From Nansenia antarctica (Eukaryota; Chordata; Actinopteri; Argentiniformes; Microstomatidae), in assembly GCA_963989245.1 (NCBI GenBank), contig OZ022339.1, positions 55,035,295 through 55,099,294 on the forward strand: a DNA stretch of 64,000 bases, written 5' to 3'. Shown here one piece after another: positions 45,701-55,442 of this stretch (its first letter is position 1; each line of letters opens with the position of its first letter). The notes beneath the pieces are model-generated. The model was given only the letters and a program-made list of their open reading frames with translations. It had not been told where the DNA came from and searched no databases. The translations under genes were made by a program, and so were the position numbers.

Positions 45701-48700
45701 TGAGGTTATTAGTACCGCACGCTGTCTCCATGTTGCTGAATGAAACAAAAATGGCGTTCCTCTCACCAGCTCGTTTCCTCGCTCTGACAGCCACGCTACT
45801 GTCACAACCTCACATCAGCATAGAACGGTGCACAGTGTTAAACCCCGCTACACTGATGCCCACCCCAGATGATGGAAACCCCCATTCGTGTAAAGAGCAA
45901 ACAGAACAAACTTGCAAACCACGGCGAGACCTAAAAGATACTGCACTAGGGAAAGGAGAAGTGTGGTATGTGGATGGGTCTTGCTCAAAGTCACTGACAG
46001 GACAGAACATGACAGGATACGCTGTAGTATCAGACACATCAATCATCAAAGCTGGCAAACTACCACACTCACATTCAGCTCAAGCAGCTGAATTAGTAGC
46101 ATTAACAAAAGCATGTGTAGCAGCCAAAGGAATAGACATCACATTATACACCGATAGCCAATATGCATATTCAGCGACACACACCTTCGCTGCACAATGG
46201 GCTAGGAGAGGAATGAAAACCTCTACAGGAAAATCCATAACACACTCAGAACTGCTGACCAAATTACTGGAAGCAGTTCTGCTACCTCGCTCCCTAGCTA
46301 TATGCAAATGCGCTGCACACACCAAAGGAACAGACAGAACATCGAAAGGAAATGATTTTGCAGACAGAACAGCAAAAGAAGCAGCTGCGGGTAAATACGG
46401 AACTGAGATTCTCGTCAACACAAAACCACTTCCGCAGCCAATACCATTTGAAGCTATTATAGACATGCAGAACAATGCATCAGACAAAGAAAAAATTAAA
46501 TGGGCTAGAGACAACGCAGTCCTAGGGACGGACAAAGTTTATAGAATAAATGGGAAAATTGTTTTACCACAGAGTCTCTACAAAACAGCAGCTCATTTGA
46601 TACATGGGGGATGATTAACAGGATTAATGAACATTTTCACACATATAATTACACACAATTTTCAAAAAACTTTTGTAGATCGTGTATGACCTGCTGCAAA
46701 CATAATTCACAAGGAAATGAAAGACCAAAGAGGGGCAAGTTCCCCTCTGCAAAACATCCATTTCAACACATGCATATGGATTTTATCGAACTCCACAGCT
46801 CTGGGCCAAACAAGTACAGATACTGTTTGACCCTCATCTGTCCAATGTCAAAATGGGTTGAAATAGTACCCTCAAAAACGAATGATGCACTTACAGTGGC
46901 CAAAGCCATATGTAACCGCATCATTCCAAACCACGGCATCCCAGAAAGAATATATAGTGATAATGGCTCACATTTCGTGAACGAATTGATCAAACACGTG
47001 TCCAAACACCTGGACATTGAACTAAAGAATCACTGTTCCTATCACCCTCAAAGTGCAGGATTGATAGAAAGAACAAACGGCACAATAAAACTAAGACTTA
47101 AGAAAGCAATGGAAGAAACAGGGCGAAGGTGGGAAGAGTGTGTTTCTCTAGTGGAAACATACATGAGAATAACACCGACACCTATGGGTCTGTCCCCATT
47201 TGAAATAGTAAATGGGAGAAGGTTTAGACTACCCATAGTAGACGACATTAGGGAAGTAGATTTGGCAGAAACGGAAAACACACTGGCCACGTGGATGACC
47301 CAGCTATTTAGGAAACAGGAAATAGCCAGAACAAATAATCTGCCAGACCTTTCTGTCTCCCTACAGGATCCAAGACTACAACCTGGTGACCAGATCCTCA
47401 TCAAAGAAATAAAGAGAAAACATTGGCACAGCCCGCGGTGGGTTGGGCCATTTGAAGTACTGTTGAGCACCCCAACTGCTGTCAAGATCGCAGAACGAGA
47501 TACGTGGATACACCAAAGCCATTGTAAAAAAGTGACATTGTTCCCCTCGAACGACGGGTAGTGGTGGAAGTCCGGCTACAAAGGGGGCCGTCCTGGTAGT
47601 GAACGGTACGTCTCAAACCGGTGAAGAATTCTCCAGATCCACTACCTCTTAGAATGAGGGGACCACATCTTTTTTGGACAATGGTGTTCCTGGCCTTAGG
47701 CCTCACTCTGTTAATCACAGGACAGACTCCAGAGCAAGATACTGATATTAATACACGAACACGACGATATCTGGCTGACCTAACACAAGACACAGACACC
47801 GCCACACACCCTTTTCTGACTAACACATGGTACAAATATGTTCACAGACAGGCGCAGAATAGGAATATGACTGACTGTTATGTTTGCTCTCATTTGCCTG
47901 TCTCAGCCAGCCACCCCACTCTGTGGGTGGTTCCGCTCTCAAGTCGACAAACAGAGTGCCTCATAAGCAAAATAAGTGGAAAAGACAAATCCCCATATTT
48001 CTGGAACATTAGGCCCCTATGCGCAGAAACGCTCCCCTTGCATCTCCATTTGCCCAAACCACTCTTGACCCCTCTAGTTAGATTCGAACCTGGGGTCGAG
48101 CTCTCTAACTGCTTTACTAGGAAGAAAGGAACAATTCCTCTAGGGAAACTCCCTAAGATGAGATGCCAAATTACTTGGACAATACCAGGGACAATATCAG
48201 AGTACATTATAGGAATACCAGAGACAATATCAGAGTACATTATAGGAAAGGGCAGAGTACAGCTCGATCCGGATCTCGATGAGAGCTTTAAAGGTTCAAG
48301 AATGGTTCAAGAATGGTCGAGAATGAACGATTTCCCTAGAAATGGCACTCGGCCAGTACAGGGGATATATTGGGTCTGTGGGAATAAGGCATACACTCAT
48401 CTCCCAGATAACTGGGCCGGGGTGTGTGCTCCCGTTGTCCTATCAGAACACACTTACATCATGACCCATGACATCTCCTCCCGACGAACCAAACGAGACG
48501 CCCAAGTCCAGGCACACGACCCAATCTGGGGCAGTGATGTCCCAGATGACAAGAAACTTTGGACTACTAGTCAAAAGATTGTACTTGCATTGTTCCCCGG
48601 GATAGGGATAGGGAAGCATTCCCTGCGCATAGAAACCCTGAACTATCAATTAGAGACATTTGTAAATGCATCCCTTACGATAAACGAAGCCCAGAACCGC

Positions 48701-51700
48701 GAAATCGATCAGATCAGACTGATGGTACTTCAGAACAGAATGGCTCTTGACCTATTGACTGCAGTGGCAGGAGGAACATGTGTGATGCTTAACACCACAT
48801 GCTGCACTTACATCACAGACAACTTACACTTGCCCAATATGACTGACGCTTTGAACCGACTCCATGACTTGCAACACATCCTGACAACATCCCACACTGA
48901 TCAGAATGCGTGGGGATGGTTGGATTGGCTGAACCTGGGAGGCATGAAACAACTATTAGTAAAAGGACTAATGATTTTCTTTGTTGTAATGATATTTCTG
49001 GCTGTGCTCGTTTGTTGTGTCTTCCCCTGCTTCAAAGCTATGACTAACAAACTGATTTCAGGAATATTTGTACAACAAATGTTGACTCGAGAGATTATGA
49101 TGGAACCGAAGTACCAGCCTCTAACCCAAATTGAGAAAAATGAATATTCATGTCTGTGATCTGTACGGCGACGTTGAATGACGGTTGAACTAGAAAATGT
49201 GGAAACAAGATAGCTCTACCTGAATAAAGAGACGAATGTTTGTATCGTGATAAAATATGAAAAACAGCAGGGAAATGTTAGGGCTAAGACGATGTTTTCA
49301 TAATGTTAAATAAGGTTAAAACAGGATACTCTATATAATTCTGTGTATCACTGTGTAAATTCTGTACAGCCTGTCTCTGGGCTCTGTTAATGATTGTGTG
49401 AACCTTGTACACCCTTGTACTCTGGACTCTGTTTATGAACTTTTCCTCACCCATTACCCCTCGTGTTATTGTCCCTGAGCCAATCAAAACAGAGAAGGTC
49501 AGCTCGCCCCTTCTCTCCCCTGCTTACAGGTTTTGGTCGCTCACGGCCACATCTGTTAATGATTAGTTCTGAACACCACCCCCCTTTTCTAGGAGTCTGA
49601 TAGGATCACAAACTGCCTCCGCCTTTCCATTCTGTAAGAATAAAGGCTGACTTGGAGAGTGAAAAGATTAGATCCATTTGGACTGACCCTTAAACACGGT
49701 CTCTCTGAATCACTCTCCTTGCGCAAGTAAACTGAGCTCCTTTGACTCCGCGTCTCTTTGTGTCTGAAAGTCTACTACGGTCTGTTGAACTAGCGCTGGT
49801 TAGCATCACCTGTCCTACAAACAGGCTGAGTCAGAATATAGCATTGAATTATAGCCAACAGTTTAACATGATACCATGCGGCCGAGAGGACATCTTCAAT
49901 GTCTGAAGGTGACACTTAAGTTTACAAGTCGCCTCCGCTACATACTGTATGAATGAATGGTCTTTATTGTCATTGCTATAGTACAGGTACCAAACAACGA
50001 CATTTAGGAGGGGTGGCTCCCCTGGTGCTAGGAAAGGAAAAAAAAACTAAAAAAAACACAAGAAGGGAAGGAGCTGGTTTACATAAATAAAGGCTATGTA
50101 CACTATCCACTATACTATACTGTACAGATAGACGACTAGGGTTGTCATATTGCACATAGTGTTATTGCACATTCATTTGAAGTGTCGCAGTTTGCAGGCT
50201 AGAAATGTACATATTTGTGCCTCAGCACTACACCTGATTTTTTCAGTCCAGCAGCTGCCATCAATCCGTCCAGACTGTCCAGGGCCCAGAACCTAGGTCT
50301 TTGCTGTGTTCAGGGCCTGGATGGCCCTGGGGTAGAAGCTGTGCTTCAGTCTGTTTGTCCTTGCGGCCATGGTCCTGTACCGCCTTTTCGAGGGCAGCCG
50401 GTTAAAGTGTTCGTACCCAGGGTGGGTTGGGTCTCTGGAGATCTTGGAGGCCTTCCTGAGACAGCGTGTGTTGTACAGCTCTTCCAGAGAGGGGAGGGGG
50501 GCGCCGGTGATCTTCTGGGCTGTTCTCACGACTCTCTGTAGCGCATTTCTCTCCGCGGTTGTGCAGCTGGAGAACCAGTTGCAGATGCCGTAGGTGAGGA
50601 TGCTCTCCACTGCGCCGCGGTAGTAGGCCACCATTATCTCCTGCTTGATGTGTTCCTTCCTGAGGACTCTCAGGATGTAGAGCCGCTGTTGTGCCTTCTT
50701 GATGGTGGCTGTTGTGTTGTTCTTCCAGGACAGGTCATCCTGTATGTGCACCCCCAGGAATCGGAGGGCTGAGACTCTCTCCACGCTCTCTCCGTCGATG
50801 AGCAGGGGCTGGATCTCGGACTTTTTCCTCCTGAAGTCCACGATGATTTCCTGGGTCTTTGACTTGTTCAGCAGCAGGTTGTTAACCTTGCACAGCTTGC
50901 TCAGTTGCTCTCCCTCATCCCTGTACGCCGCCTCGTCCCCCCCCCGTGATGCAGCCCACCACGGTGGTGTCGTCTGCAAACTTTACGATGGAGTTGCTGG
51001 GGTGGACGGGGGTGAAGTCGTAGGTGTAGAGGTTGTAGAGGATGGGGCTTAGCACGCAGCCCTGGGGGGACCCAGTGCTGAGTCTGAGGGCTGTGGAGGT
51101 GTGGGAGCCCACCCGCACCCTCTGGGGGCGGTCGGTCAGGAAGTCCTTGATCCATGCACATATAGAGTGTGATAGTCCCAGGTCTAGTAGTTTGGTCACT
51201 AGCCTGTCTGGAAGGATGGTGTTGAAGGCAGAGCTGAAGTCCACAAAGAGCAGTCTCGCGTAGCTGTTTCCCCTCTCCAGGTGGGATAGAGTGGCGTGGA
51301 GAGTCGTCGCGATGGCGTCCTCTGTGGACCTGTGGGCTCTGTAGGCGAACTGGTATGGATCCAGGTTGGGCGGGAGGCGTGTGAGTATGTGGGCCCGGAC
51401 TAGTTTCTCGAAGCACTTCATGATGATTGGTGTGAGTGCCACCGGGCGGTAGTCGTTTAGGCAGCTCACCGTGCTTTTCTTCGGGACTGGGATGATAGTT
51501 GAGGTTTTCAGGCAGGGTGGGATGGTGGCCTGGGACAGGGACTGGTTGAAGATGTTGGTGAAAACCCCGGCCAGCTGGTCGGCGCAGTCCCTCAGCACCC
51601 GTCCCAGGACGCCATCCGGCCCCGAGGCTTTCCTGGGGTCCACCGCCTTCAGCACGCGTCTCACTTCATGCTCTGTGAGGGTGAGGCTGCTGAGAGCTGG

Positions 51701-52667
51701 AGAGAGTGGTGTTTGTGTTGTGGTTACCTCCGTACGCCCCTCGTCGAACCGGGCGTAGAAGGAGTTCAGCTTTTCCGCCAGCAGGGGGTCGTCCTCTGCG
51801 GCTGTGAGCCTGTTGGCTCTGAAGTTTGTCATGTGCTGAACCCCCTGCCACATCCGCCTGGAGTCGTTGCTCAGGAAGCATTCCTCAATCTTCTCTCTGT
51901 GGTCTGCCTTGGCCTCTCGGATGCCGCGCTTTAGGTTAGCCCTGGTGGTGCTGTACAGCAGTGTGCCCTTCCCTGCGAGAAAGGCGTTGTCCCTCTCATT
52001 GATCAGTTTTTGGACCTTCCCAGTCATCCATGGCTTCGTGTTGGGGTAGACCCGGACCCGTTTGTCCACGGTGACTGAGTTGGTGCAGTTCACTATGTGG
52101 TTCAGAACCGACGACGTGAACTGTTCCAGGTCCTCATGCTCATATTCCTGCCATGGGGTGTCATTTAGGCAGATCTGCAGTGGAGCGGACCCTTCTGGCC
52201 AGGTTCTGACAGTCTTAGTGGTGATGGGAGCACTTTTCCTCATGGTAGTGTAGGCTGGGATCAGGAGGATTGACACATGGTCAGACATGCCTAGATGAGC
52301 TAGCGGTCTAGCCTTGTAAGCACGTTTGATGTTGGTGTATACCTTATCCAGTGTTTTTTCTCCTCTTGTTGCACATTTAACATGCTGATAGAACTTGGGT
52401 AGTACTGCCTTCAGGTCGGCATGATTGAAATCTCCGGCTATAATGTGAACTGCCTGTATGCAGGACATGCATGTTATGTGGACCAATTCAGCACAGCCCA
52501 GACTGTCAAGTGCTGTGGGTGTTTTACTTTCTATAAGCAATCATAGTCCAAAGGCCACCCGCTTCTAAAGGCTGTAGTAAAAGTGATACATTACTTATGT
52601 TTTTGATCTCTTTCTACAACTTTCTGAAGGTTTCACCTCAGAAACCTGACTGAATACACGCCAGAGT

Positions 52668-52708
<41 letters not shown>

Positions 52709-53378
52709 CACGTGCGCGTATGCGTGTGTGGAGAGTGCGACGTGGCCCAGACCTGGCTGTGTGTGCTTCCAGGGGAGGATGTCCACTCCCGTGCGGCAGT
52801 AGGACCGGTCGGTGTGGGACTCTGTGCTGTCCAGAACCTCCTGGGTCTGCTTGTCCCCTGGGTTCTGGGCCTTGACCCGCACCTCCAAGATGGTGATCTC
52901 CTTCTCCTTCAGCTTCCCCGCTTTGTTCTTCACCTGGGTCCGCTTGGTGTCCACCCAGACCACCCTCTCTCTCACCGACGACCTACACGCACACACACAC
53001 ACACACACACACCTCTGAGGCCTTCAGAACTCCACATCTGTCACAGAGACAGACAGAACAGGTTGCCTAACATAAGCTTACACACACACACCCAAACCTG
53101 CCATCCTGTGGAGACTCACTCTTCTATGCCCAGGTCAGCCAGCGTGGTGTCCAGGAAAGGGAAAGGTTGGTCAGCGCTCAGGACTTCGATGGGCAAGTTG
53201 ACAGACATGGGCCGTTCCCACTCCAACTGGGCACGTCGTAACACGGTGCCCGGCGGCCTGGGGGAGTCTGCGGGGCAGCCTGGCATCTCCCCGTTGGTTT
53301 GTCCCGCCGGTGCCTGGGCCTCCTGGGCCTCCTGGGGCACCGAGGAGGAGTGGTCCGTCTCTTCTCCTGCCAGCGTGA
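32919..53378 (-). CDS. Unrecognised host gene, three phase-compatible exons (partial)
   Basis: Exons on the - strand: 53378-53120 (acceptor TTTTTTCAG, donor GTGAGT), 52982-52753 (acceptor GCGTGTAG, donor GTCTGG) and 33007-32919 (acceptor TGTGTTTCAG, donor GTGTGA). Phases agree at both junctions: 2+1, then 1+2. The predicted 193-residue segment has no stop. The first part is Pro/Glu/Gln-rich, then [20 protein letters not shown]; the second contains a lysine-rich stretch ([20 protein letters not shown]) and VDILPWK; the third reads [21 protein letters not shown] do not recognise the family. The 19.7-kb intron between exons two and three contains the endogenous retrovirus, in antisense orientation, and a LINE. 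Further exons should lie above 53.4 kb and below 32.9 kb but were not found. Exons two and three may not belong together. Confidence 0.45.
33010..34240. other. Intronic/intergenic, nothing coding identified
   Basis: No supported frame. AGTCTAGGATTAGGCCTAAG at about 33282-33301 is shared with 15612. Otherwise unremarkable. Confidence 0.35.
34245..34294 (-). repeat. tRNA-like SINE head, split by the retrovirus
   Basis: On the - strand the sequence left of the provirus contains a B-box-like GTTCGAACCC; the sequence right of it (49861-49885) supplies an A-box-like GGTATCATGTTAAAC. Together they form a degenerate tRNA-shaped unit interrupted at the 5-bp target GTTTA. Stems are imperfect, so a pseudogene or SINE head, not a tRNA gene. 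Confidence 0.4.
34295..34879 (+). repeat. Retroviral 5' LTR
   Basis: Begins TGTTAGGG and ends CCAACA. Contains a TATA-like CTATATAATT near 34350 and AATAAA at 34658-34663. Immediately downstream TTTGGTCCTTCTGAAGCC occupies the primer-binding-site position; I could not assign the tRNA. Confidence 0.92.
34880..36320 (+). other. Retroviral leader, expanded by repeats
   Basis: 1.44 kb before gag. It holds a direct duplication (about 35170-35250 and 35262-35340, sharing GTTTGACATACA and AAAAATAAATGAAT), (GA)n at about 35580-35602, (CA)n at about 35754-35816 and 35949-35972, and a long imperfect (CA)n at 36034-36314. A 27-bp copy of the gag start lies at 35518-35544. ACACCGGTAAAT near 35086 is a possible splice donor. 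No coding frame I would defend. Confidence 0.6.
36321..38026 (+). pseudogene. gag: Retroviral gag, frame broken at a purine microsatellite
   Basis: Structural polyprotein. First part 36321-36806 starts MGNCGSS, a plausible N-myristoylation signal for membrane targeting, followed by a basic matrix-like region. It then runs into a (GA)n microsatellite at about 36669-36774, translated as an Arg/Glu run, and stops at 36806. The second part (ATG at 36848, open upstream to the microsatellite) is in another frame: a Pro-rich start with a PPAY late-domain motif, a capsid-like region, and a Gly/Asn/Gln-rich nucleocapsid with one CX2CX4HX4C zinc knuckle ([14 protein letters not shown]). It ends at TGA 38024-38026. 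The microsatellite indel probably caused the frame break. Confidence 0.85.
38020..38034 (+). promoter_or_regulatory. Stop-codon readthrough context at the gag-pol junction
   Basis: The gag stop is UGA followed directly by CUAG (TGACTAG at 38024-38030), and pro-pol continues in the same frame. UGA-CUAG is a known efficient readthrough motif in animal genes. Retroviruses of the gamma and epsilon type make Gag-Pol by stop suppression. Function here is inferred. Confidence 0.6.
38027..39957 (+). pseudogene. pol: Retroviral pol, 5' part: protease and reverse transcriptase
   Basis: Same frame as the second gag part, entered only by reading through the gag UGA. Protease shows the DTGADSS active-site box about 60 residues in. 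An in-frame TGA at 39020-39022 interrupts the region between protease and reverse transcriptase. The following frame carries the RT fingers and palm: VVDLSNAF-type box ([13 protein letters not shown]), MPQGWSESP, and catalytic YVDD. The RT connection region is cut at 39957 by the Gypsy insertion and resumes behind it at 45381, after the second copy of the 5-bp duplication (45376-45380). Confidence 0.88.
39958..40462 (+). repeat. Gypsy 5' LTR
   Basis: 505 bp, same as 44871-45375. AATAAA-like AAATAAATACC occurs at 40382-40392. A GAAGAACTGACC stretch follows directly, in the primer-binding position; primer type not determined. Confidence 0.93.
40475..41554 (+). CDS. gag: Gypsy Gag
   Basis: 359 residues from ATG at 40475, 12 bases behind the LTR. 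It forms the particle shell and binds RNA. Order: Ala/Gln/Thr-rich N-terminal helical region, Pro-rich linker, capsid-like domain beginning near [20 protein letters not shown] (residues about 112-131) as in retrotransposon gag/PEG10-like proteins, Arg-rich stretch, and a single CX2CX4HX4C knuckle [14 protein letters not shown] near residue 330. Intact frame. The pol frame overlaps its end at -1. Confidence 0.92.
   Translation: MQLGSDDTKDRAPSPTPGSGPTAIQILAEHTHLLQAAATACQALNTRITTQEANQEHRATQMQHLITTTQALTAQVAALAAFAPPPALPDPAQLPAPPTGQPREPHLASPRPFDGAFAQFRGFILQCELVFSHQPSQFWSPAARVAFITNLTTGDALNWVQATLCARPDLFGDYATFLTEFKRVFDHPTAGQEVGARLMSLHQGNRTAAAYSTEFRTLAAGSGWNDRALRSAFRQGLSEAIKDELVRDRPATLDELVALAIDVDERSRERRRERGRYQTSSPRPQDPIVTANPSSARESTYTPCTGEEPMQLGRARLTTAEKERRRAQGLCLYCGEKGHLRDTCPSLSKGQAHPKGESG
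41555..44967 (+). CDS. pol: Gypsy Pol (protease-RT-RNase H-integrase-chromodomain), one internal stop
   Basis: In the -1 frame relative to gag; the frame is open across the gag end, so a frameshifted Gag-Pol is likely. Protease box [12 protein letters not shown] with [14 protein letters not shown] and YLDDILVF; RNase H starting [15 protein letters not shown] and using [11 protein letters not shown]; integrase with zinc-binding [24 protein letters not shown] and GQAERANQ (the D, D, E residues). TAA at 44269-44271 interrupts the frame after the integrase core. The same frame then continues through a GPY/F-like part ([10 protein letters not shown]) to a chromodomain ([17 protein letters not shown]) and ends inside the 3' LTR at 44967. 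Chromodomains guide integration to marked chromatin. I read the TAA as a nonsense change. Confidence 0.9.
44871..45375 (+). repeat. Gypsy 3' LTR
   Basis: 505 bp; the preceding GGGGGGGGTCC run is the likely polypurine tract. The last 97 bases of the pol frame overlap it. Confidence 0.93.
45381..46614 (+). pseudogene. pol: Retroviral pol, middle part: RT connection and RNase H
   Basis: Continuation of the retroviral pol behind the Gypsy insertion. Connection domain first, then RNase H with WYVDGS, a conserved Glu in [15 protein letters not shown] and NDFAD, the four acidic metal-binding residues in order. The frame ends at TGA 46612-46614 right after a run of five G (46606-46610); the integrase continues in another frame, so an indel in the G run is the likely cause. 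Confidence 0.85.
46606..47561 (+). pseudogene. pol: Retroviral pol, 3' part: integrase
   Basis: Frame from 46611. Zinc-binding HX..H and CRSCMTCC near the start, catalytic Asp57 (HMDFIE), Asp117 (YSDNGSHF) and Glu153 (LIERTNG), giving the D-X35-E spacing. The C-terminal DNA-binding part includes [10 protein letters not shown] and WVGPFEVLL. All integrase catalytic residues are present, but the domain is out of frame with RNase H. Ends 92 bases before the env ATG. Confidence 0.88.
47654..49159 (+). CDS. env: Retroviral Env, uninterrupted frame
   Basis: 501 residues from ATG 47654, the first ATG in the frame and directly followed by a signal peptide ([20 protein letters not shown]). Envelope glycoprotein for cell entry. 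Surface subunit: CYVC at 75-78 (the CXXC of covalently linked gamma-type Env). Cleavage-like RRTKR at 277-281. Transmembrane subunit: hydrophobic [11 protein letters not shown] starting about 30 residues after the cleavage site, heptad region, CX6CC at Cys376, Cys383, Cys384, membrane span about 438-458, and a short cytoplasmic tail with YQPL. Several N-glycosylation sites. An 11-residue stretch containing TISEYIIG is tandemly duplicated. A complete frame is expected in a young copy and does not by itself show host use. Confidence 0.9.
   Translation: MRGPHLFWTMVFLALGLTLLITGQTPEQDTDINTRTRRYLADLTQDTDTATHPFLTNTWYKYVHRQAQNRNMTDCYVCSHLPVSASHPTLWVVPLSSRQTECLISKISGKDKSPYFWNIRPLCAETLPLHLHLPKPLLTPLVRFEPGVELSNCFTRKKGTIPLGKLPKMRCQITWTIPGTISEYIIGIPETISEYIIGKGRVQLDPDLDESFKGSRMVQEWSRMNDFPRNGTRPVQGIYWVCGNKAYTHLPDNWAGVCAPVVLSEHTYIMTHDISSRRTKRDAQVQAHDPIWGSDVPDDKKLWTTSQKIVLALFPGIGIGKHSLRIETLNYQLETFVNASLTINEAQNREIDQIRLMVLQNRMALDLLTAVAGGTCVMLNTTCCTYITDNLHLPNMTDALNRLHDLQHILTTSHTDQNAWGWLDWLNLGGMKQLLVKGLMIFFVVMIFLAVLVCCVFPCFKAMTNKLISGIFVQQMLTREIMMEPKYQPLTQIEKNEYSCL
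49276..49860 (+). repeat. Retroviral 3' LTR
   Basis: 585 bp, TGTTAGGG...CCAACA, two visible differences from the 5' copy. Preceded by AAACAGCAGGGAAA, a weak polypurine tract. Confidence 0.92.
49935..52455 (-). mobile_element. LINE (L2/CR1/Rex1-like), nearly complete ORF2 with one frameshift
   Basis: Non-LTR retrotransposon, 5'-truncated inside the endonuclease: first residues [16 protein letters not shown], then [20 protein letters not shown]. Reverse transcriptase: [51 protein letters not shown], and FADDTTVVG with Phe in place of the usual Tyr of the YADD box. The frame shifts at about 50940 in a run of ten C/G and continues to a C-terminal part ([23 protein letters not shown]) ending near 50293. 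The 3' end near 49940 has ATTCATTC repeats. It lies in the same host-gene intron as the retrovirus and in the host gene's orientation. Confidence 0.88.
52660..52735. repeat. (TG)n-type microsatellite beside an exon
   Basis: TG/CG alternating tract immediately downstream, on the - strand, of the exon 52982-52753. A (CA)n tract at 52988-53012 lies directly in front of the same exon's acceptor. Confidence 0.9.
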
Positions 53379-53795
53379 CTGAAAAAATATACAAATAAAT
53401 CAGACATATCCTATCCCCACTCTCTTTCTCCCCCTTTGTTTGGTGTCTTGGTATTGTCTTTCTCTGTCGTCGGTCTCTCTGTTTCCAAGTCCTTCTCCAA
53501 CTTCAGGAATAGAAAGCAAGTGGTCTTAACTCCCGCTGATGGTTCAGAGGTGAGTCTGATCCTTTCCCCTCTCCTCCTCTCTGGTACAGGGATGTAGGGA
53601 GACTGTGGGGTTGTTGTGTTGTACTTGCTCTCTCCCTCCCGGGATTTAAACTCTCAGTGTGACTCCGTGTAATGTGACGCTCAGACGCGAGGTTTATTGG
53701 ACTGTCAAGTGACTGATGATGGACGGACACGTTTTTATTGCCAGCGGATTCTCCTCTGTGTAGATTAGCTTTGTTGTTGTGTGTGTGTGTGTGTG

Positions 53796-53862
53796 AGATT
53801 CGAACCCGCGATCTCCTGGTTACTGACCAAGAGTTTTAACCAATTGAGCTACATAGCTTATA
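53796..53862 (-). ncRNA. tRNA-like sequence, probably a SINE head or tRNA pseudogene
   Basis: The - strand has an A-box (TAGCTCAATTGG) and a B-box (GGTTCGAATC) at tRNA spacing, and a seven-base anticodon loop TCAGTAA that would give AGU (Thr). C replaces the invariant U33, the acceptor end runs into a (CA)n tract and the T stem pairs poorly, so I do not call it a functional tRNA. Confidence 0.45.
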
Positions 53863-53879
53863 AAGACGAACGAGCGTTT

Positions 53880-53945
53880 TAATATCTCTCTCCCTCCCTC
53901 TGTCTCTCTCCCTCTCCCTCTCTCTATCTCCCTCTTTCCCTCTGT

Positions 53946-53990
<45 letters not shown>

Positions 53991-55159
53991 GTTGGAAGTA
54001 TAGCTGTGTGGTGAAGTTGGTGCCTTATTGTTCTTATTATTATGGTTTTTTTGGTGCTTTGATTTAATGCTTACTGTGAACCAAAATAGAATATTCAAAT
54101 GTGTATGAGTGTGTCTGTGTCTGTGTGTGGTTGTGTGCACGTGTGTGGATTTGTGTCCTCAACTCAGGGGTCCCCATTGTGAAAATGCATCAATGATCAG
54201 TCTGCAAGTGCATCTGCAAGGAGAGGGTTCCTGTAGTTTGTGTGAACGCCAATGGGTCCTACTCCCCCTTCTAAATGAATGAGCAGATGGGTAAACAAGT
54301 CGTGTAGGGTCAAAAGAACATGTGACCACATTTTTAACCTTACAATTCTCTTTTGACAGATTTATGCATCTCAATTATTAAACACGCCTGATTTGTGATG
54401 TATGCCACTACTTTGGCTGCCCTCTAGTAAATATTTAGACCACAACTGATTATTCAGCACTATTTATTCTCTAAGCCTCCATTTTGAGAGGCTTCAGACT
54501 GATGTTGACTGATTTATGCAGCATTCACAGCTCTTTGTGACATTTGAGGCTTTAAAAAAAATCTGTTCACCCAATAACTCTCACCCAAAGGCTACAAGGT
54601 TACAAGGCTCCACCTGTGTTTGCAAACGTTTGGCACGTGTCATTCCACACCCAGGGGGGTGTGTGTGTGGTGTCCTTTACAGGGAACAAAACACACAACA
54701 GGAGTCCCGTTTCCATTAACACACACGCTTACTGGGGCATGCGACATACCAGGGCGGCACAACATGCTCTATCACCTAGATACTAACCCCCAACATCACA
54801 ATTAAAAGATGGACGTTGATTAGGATTTTCCATTTAGTTTAATGAAATGACTGTTAAAACATTTCAGCTATCTACCCATGAAGGATTTGGCGCTGTCTTT
54901 GTTCATTAAATGATTATGGGACAGTGAGTGTGTATGCCTTCCATTGTTTTCAGCACTGACCTCATATTGCTTAATGACATCAATTTAAGCTGGTAAAAAA
55001 TGGATAGACTTTGTGAAATTGGAAATGAATTACCTATGATATTTTTTTCTGCTGCTCTTGCTAATTCAGACCCTAAAATGTATAGCATAGGGTAGTACCA
55101 AGAGACTGGTGTATTATGATGTCTGACCAGTCTATGCCTTCTCTCTGTGAGAACCGTCA

Positions 55160-55224
<65 letters not shown>

Positions 55225-55383
55225 TCTGTCCCCTAGTATTCAACAACAGGGACACTGGCTGAGGTCACCCTCTAACTCCATGTACCAGGGCAGACAGAGT
55301 TGACCTCCCCCTCTGATTCTGTTTATTGCAACCAAGCGTTACATTTGTGCTCTCTGATATAACCCCCCCGCCCAACACACACA

Positions 55384-55442
<59 letters not shown>

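Larger units (their letters stand above)
34295..49860 (+). mobile_element. Endogenous retrovirus (class I-like), with a nested Gypsy element
   Basis: LTRs 34295-34879 and 49276-49860, both 585 bp, TG...CA, with about two differences by eye (near 34303 and 34573). Target duplication GTTTA (34290-34294, 49861-49865). Order: LTR, long leader, gag, pro, RT, [Gypsy], RNase H, integrase, env, LTR. Without the nested element it is about 10.1 kb. Gag-pol separated by an in-frame UGA, YVDD reverse transcriptase and a CX6CC transmembrane protein fit a gamma/epsilon-like fish retrovirus, perhaps of the ZFERV/salmon swim bladder sarcoma virus group (inference). gag and pol are broken; env is uninterrupted. 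Near-identical LTRs indicate a recent insertion. Confidence 0.93.

Noticed and set aside
47654..49159. Domesticated, syncytin-like env
   Set aside because: The provirus is too young by LTR identity for an open frame to indicate selection; kept only as a finding to test.
53796..53862. Functional tRNA-Thr gene
   Set aside because: C at position 33, poor T stem, no proper acceptor stem and a (CA)n tract at the 3' end.
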